Origin: Alphaproteobacteria bacterium
Lineage (GTDB): Bacteria; Pseudomonadota; Alphaproteobacteria; Rhizobiales; Aestuariivirgaceae
Direction: 5' to 3'
NCBI GenBank assembly: GCA_005884715.1
Contig: VAZZ01000039.1
Span: 1 to 16,054 of the forward strand
Length of the DNA stretch: 16,054 bases
Part shown: piece by piece, positions 14,039-16,054 of the stretch
Numbering within the stretch: position 1 is the stretch's first letter
How the letters are laid out: every line of letters starts with the position of its first letter
Made by a program: the position numbers and the translations under genes
The notes under the pieces: generated by a model
Databases searched by the model: none
Seen by the model: the letters and a program-made list of their open reading frames with translations, nothing else
What the model was told of the DNA's origin: nothing

Positions 14039-14209
14039 AATTCCTTAAAGTATTTCCAGTCCCTCCCACCTCGTTTCAACGCGTTTTTAACATCCGGGAC
14101 AGCCCGCCGGGTGGCTTGTCGGGATACCCGGCAAATCCGCGCCCGCATTGGCTGATCCAGATCGCCTCATTCAAATCCGCAAATTTCAAAAGCCCGAAAG
14201 GAGTTCCCT
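14039..14209. other. Divergent intergenic region with inverted repeat
   Basis: This is about 170 bases between the minus-strand island and the plus-strand lysis genes, with no gene seen. Bases 14106-14112 (GCCGGGT) and 14126-14132 (ACCCGGC) form a perfect seven-base inverted repeat around a 13-base loop. A weak promoter-like pair lies downstream, TTGGCT at 14148 and TCAAAT at 14171 with 17-base spacing. The region must hold promoters for at least one direction, but neither is convincing. Confidence 0.35.
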
Positions 14210-14536
14210 ATGACGAAACTTCGCTGCTCCGTGGCGGAGGTGCTTTCCGGCGCGCTCGCCTTTCTTTTCATCCTGGCCGCCGACAAGGCCCTGGCCCAGG
14301 CCGCTTGCAGCCCAGCCGATCAGACGATCGCCGCCATTACCGGCCCGAAATATCGGGAATCCGCTCTTTTCGAGGCGTTGGTGAAGACTCCTGCCGGCTC
14401 CAGGCCGACCAGGATGTTCGCCAACCCGGCGACCGGCAGCTGGACGCTCATCACCCTCCAGGAAAACGGCATGGCCTGTCTCGCCGGGACCGGTCAGGGT
14501 TTCAGGCTCTCGCGCCGGCCGGGAAATGACGCATGA
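14210..14536 (+). CDS. Secreted small protein before the endolysin
   Basis: This 108-residue protein has a strong AAAGGAG ribosome-binding site. It has a Sec signal peptide: a basic start (MTKLR), a hydrophobic core (VLSGALAFLFILAA) and a likely cut after ALA at residue 29. The mature part has two Cys (AACSPAD and GMACLAG), and a Trp strand (ATGSWTLITLQENGMACLAG). It should act in the periplasm. Its stop overlaps the endolysin start as ATGA, so it belongs to the lysis operon. It may help or control lysis, or be a general rhizobial periplasmic protein. I have no named family. Confidence 0.6.
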   Translation: MTKLRCSVAEVLSGALAFLFILAADKALAQAACSPADQTIAAITGPKYRESALFEALVKTPAGSRPTRMFANPATGSWTLITLQENGMACLAGTGQGFRLSRRPGNDA

Positions 14537-15246
14537 CTTTTTCCCCGGCCATATCCGATGAGCATCAACTCGCCCATGTCCATCCCGACCTGGTGAAGGT
14601 GGTCCGCGCGCTCTTCGCCACCTCGCCGATGCCGTTTCGCGTGCTCGAGGGGGCGCGCACCAAGGAACAGCAGCGCAAGAACATCGAGGCCGGCGTCTCA
14701 TGGACCATGAACAGCCGGCACATTCCCGGCCGCAACGGCTATGCCCATGCGGTCGACCTGGCGCCCTTGGTGAATGGCGACATCACCTGGGATTGGGCGG
14801 TCTACAGACGGTTCGCACCGATCGTGAGGGCGACGGCGGCTTCCGTCGGCGTTCCCCTCGAATGGGGTGGCGATTGGCGGAAAACGCCCGATGCCCCGCA
14901 TTGGCAGCTTCCCCGCCTGCCCAATTACGCCGCCACGAGCGGAGCTCTTGGTGCGCCTGATGATTGGTGCGGTGCTGCGCATCCGATGTTCGACAGCGAC
15001 GCCGGTTCTCCGGAAAATCCAGATGGCTTGCAGCCCCCCGCTACTGGCCCGGGCAAGTGGGCCGCGGCACTTTTTAGCGGTGGCGGTATCGGCCTGTTCG
15101 GTGGTTATGGCTATGGCCTGCCGCCGATCGTCTTCCTGGCCGTCGCCGGCCTGGCGGCGCTCGCCGTCGTCGCCTTCTTCATCGCCATCGGCAATGAGCG
15201 CCGCGAACGGCTCTGGGACGGCATGGTGGGAGGGCTCACGAAATGA
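14533..15246 (+). CDS. Endolysin, M15-type peptidase with C-terminal membrane segment
   Basis: This 237-residue protein overlaps the preceding gene by ATGA. Residues 15-130 match M15 (VanY/L-Ala-D-Glu type) phage endolysins: a VLEGARTKEQQ element, MNSRHIPGRNGYAHAVDLAP, then GVPLEWGGDW and APHWQLPR. His63, Asp75 and His123 are the likely zinc ligands. The gap between the first His and the Asp is 12 residues, longer than in the short SxHxxGxAxD form. These enzymes cut peptide bonds in peptidoglycan cross-links. After a linker and a Gly-rich part (SGGGIGLFGGYGYG), residues 197-220 form a membrane helix (PPIVFLAVAGLAALAVVAFF) with a basic tail. That is unusual for a soluble endolysin. Confidence 0.8.
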   Translation: MTFSPAISDEHQLAHVHPDLVKVVRALFATSPMPFRVLEGARTKEQQRKNIEAGVSWTMNSRHIPGRNGYAHAVDLAPLVNGDITWDWAVYRRFAPIVRATAASVGVPLEWGGDWRKTPDAPHWQLPRLPNYAATSGALGAPDDWCGAAHPMFDSDAGSPENPDGLQPPATGPGKWAAALFSGGGIGLFGGYGYGLPPIVFLAVAGLAALAVVAFFIAIGNERRERLWDGMVGGLTK

Positions 15247-15650
15247 CCTGGCTGAAAACCATATTCGCTTTCGTCTTCCCCTCATGGGCGGTCTATCTGC
15301 TCGCCGGCACGCTAATCCTTGGCGCCATCGACGCCATCTATGCCAAAGGCTCGATCGACCGCAAGCATAGGGACGAAATCACCGCGCTCAAGCTCGAGCT
15401 CGAGCAGGAACGCGAGACCACCCGCAAACTCACCCAATATATCGCCCGCCTCGAAAAGGCGGCCAAAGAGGACGCCGAAGAGAAGGCGAAGAACGATGCG
15501 ACAATCACCGACCTCAAGACGAAGCTCACCCAATTTGTCGAAACGGTGCCTGACCCTGATCGCGAGTGCCTTTCTGGCAGTGACATTGACGGGCTGCTTG
15601 CGATCTGGGGAAAAGGTAAGGGCCGAGCCGGTCACCATCAAGGTCGGTGA
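15243..15650 (+). CDS. Rz-like inner-membrane spanin
   Basis: This 135-residue protein starts in an ATGA overlap with the endolysin. An N-terminal membrane anchor (residues 11-31, VFPSWAVYLLAGTLILGAI) is followed by a long charged coiled coil (HRDEITALKLELEQERETTR, then KAAKEDAEEKAKNDATI). A short C-terminal region holds a Cys (DPDRECLSGSDIDGLLAIW). That is the layout of i-spanins, which span the periplasm and join an outer-membrane lipoprotein to fuse the membranes in the last step of lysis. The outer partner gene begins inside this gene in another frame, as in lambda Rz/Rz1. Confidence 0.75.
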   Translation: MTWLKTIFAFVFPSWAVYLLAGTLILGAIDAIYAKGSIDRKHRDEITALKLELEQERETTRKLTQYIARLEKAAKEDAEEKAKNDATITDLKTKLTQFVETVPDPDRECLSGSDIDGLLAIWGKGKGRAGHHQGR

Positions 15651-15819
15651 AATCCCGGCCGACATTCAGATCTGCTTCGACAGGCTGGTGCAGGGGCCAC
15701 GCAAGGGGCCGATGTCGAAGAAGCAGGCCCTGGCGCTGATCGCGGCGCTGAAGCTGTCAGAGCTGGAGAAGTCACAATGCGGCAAGCGCCTGCTGCGGTG
15801 GGTGAGGCAGTTCCAATGA
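15496..15819 (+). CDS. Rz1-like outer-membrane spanin lipoprotein
   Basis: The frame shows a lipoprotein signal: a basic stretch (RRSSPNLSKR), a hydrophobic core (CLTLIASAFLAVTL) and a lipobox LTGC. The ATG at 15496 gives 107 residues and has AGAAGG upstream; a TTG at 15535 would give a neater signal peptide but lacks a ribosome-binding site. The mature part reads VTIKVGEIPADIQICFDRLV, then a GPMSKKQALALIAALK helix and KSQCGKRLLRW, a pattern I remember from small lipoproteins of rhizobial phages. It overlaps the i-spanin gene in the +1 frame and extends beyond it. The two would form the membrane-fusing complex. It is longer than most Rz1 proteins. Confidence 0.7.
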   Translation: MRQSPTSRRSSPNLSKRCLTLIASAFLAVTLTGCLRSGEKVRAEPVTIKVGEIPADIQICFDRLVQGPRKGPMSKKQALALIAALKLSELEKSQCGKRLLRWVRQFQ

Positions 15820-16054
15820 ACGTCGGAGGAAAATGCATCTCGAATAAAACCCTGTATTTTAGTAGACCCAGGAGGCCTCAAACATCTACGCGTCTGCGGC
15901 CGTACGCGCACAGATTGCTTGCTTGACACCCCGGATATGATTTCGAGGAGGAAAGGTAATTCTGCCTCGGACATTCTCTGTTGAGCGAAAATACGAGCTT
16001 TTGCCATTATGGACAACCCGCCCGCGCGTGGTGAGGAAATGCGTCTGCGGCCGA
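15820..16054. other. 3' region without a convincing gene
   Basis: These 235 bases have no clear coding frame. A strong ribosome-binding-like stretch (GAGGAGGAAAGG, 15945-15956) is followed by an open frame to the window end, but no ATG, GTG or TTG sits at a suitable distance. An ATG at 16009 opens a frame that runs off the window without a ribosome-binding site. A 13-base direct repeat lies at 15890 and 16041. The next gene probably begins near or beyond the window edge. Confidence 0.4.
15890..16053. repeat. 13-base direct repeat pair
   Basis: GCGTCTGCGGCCG occurs at 15890-15902 and again at 16041-16053. The first copy is also flanked by a five-base inverted repeat (CGCGT and ACGCG). Purpose unknown. 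Confidence 0.4.

Noticed and set aside
15816..15926. 36-residue frame overlapping the lipoprotein stop as ATGA
   Set aside because: GAGG lies upstream, but the product is basic and of low complexity, with no conservation that I can recognise. It is left as a possibility only.
15923..15941. TTGACA and TATGAT promoter-like hexamers
   Set aside because: They are only seven bases apart, far from the 16-18 needed, so they do not make a promoter together.
15666..16016. Minus-strand frame of 116 residues at the right edge
   Set aside because: Half of it is antisense to the spanin lipoprotein, it has no clear ribosome-binding site and no recognisable domain.
1..16054. CRISPR array, tRNA, integrase, reverse transcriptase with template/variable repeats
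   Set aside because: I looked for regular spaced repeats, cloverleaf-like stretches and these enzymes and saw none.

Overview
The window looks like the structural and lysis part of a short-tailed (podovirus-type) phage or prophage of an alphaproteobacterium. It is GC-rich, packed with genes that overlap by ATGA or TGATG, and its protein style recalls phages of Rhizobiales such as Mesorhizobium or Rhizobium. That host assignment is inferred from memory of protein style, not from a search. No tape-measure, sheath, baseplate, integrase, repressor or terminase gene is visible. The window opens inside the portal gene, so the packaging genes lie upstream.

Head region (1-7477): the portal C-terminus is followed by a small protein of unknown role and a conserved phage protein whose end is fused out of frame to the first of two tandem paralogues. 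Next come a virion-type protein with seven 21-residue repeats, a tiny Val/Pro-rich protein and a 102-residue protein. The scaffold, the major capsid protein, a probable decoration protein and a coiled-coil head protein complete the module. A hairpin at 6715-6742 may attenuate transcription after the capsid genes.

Tail region (7478-12836): this holds a head-tail adaptor, a tail nozzle/hub-like protein, a GNAT-like protein, a frameshifted gene carrying a C-terminal S74-type chaperone domain, a 33-residue ORF and a tail fibre. A tiny holin-like membrane protein follows.

Minus-strand island (about 13099-14038): three or four small genes, mostly membrane or unknown, run against the phage genes. 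They resemble accessory cargo, and at least one appears decayed.

Lysis region (14210-15819): this is a secreted small protein, an M15-type endolysin with an unusual C-terminal membrane segment, and an overlapping Rz/Rz1-like spanin pair. The last 235 bases hold no convincing gene but carry a 13-base direct repeat.

The broken reading frames at about 1508, 10555 and 13920 suggest a prophage in decay or local sequence errors. No clearly new defence or mobile system is visible. The best leads are the minus-strand island, the membrane-tailed endolysin, the repeat protein and the out-of-frame gene joints.
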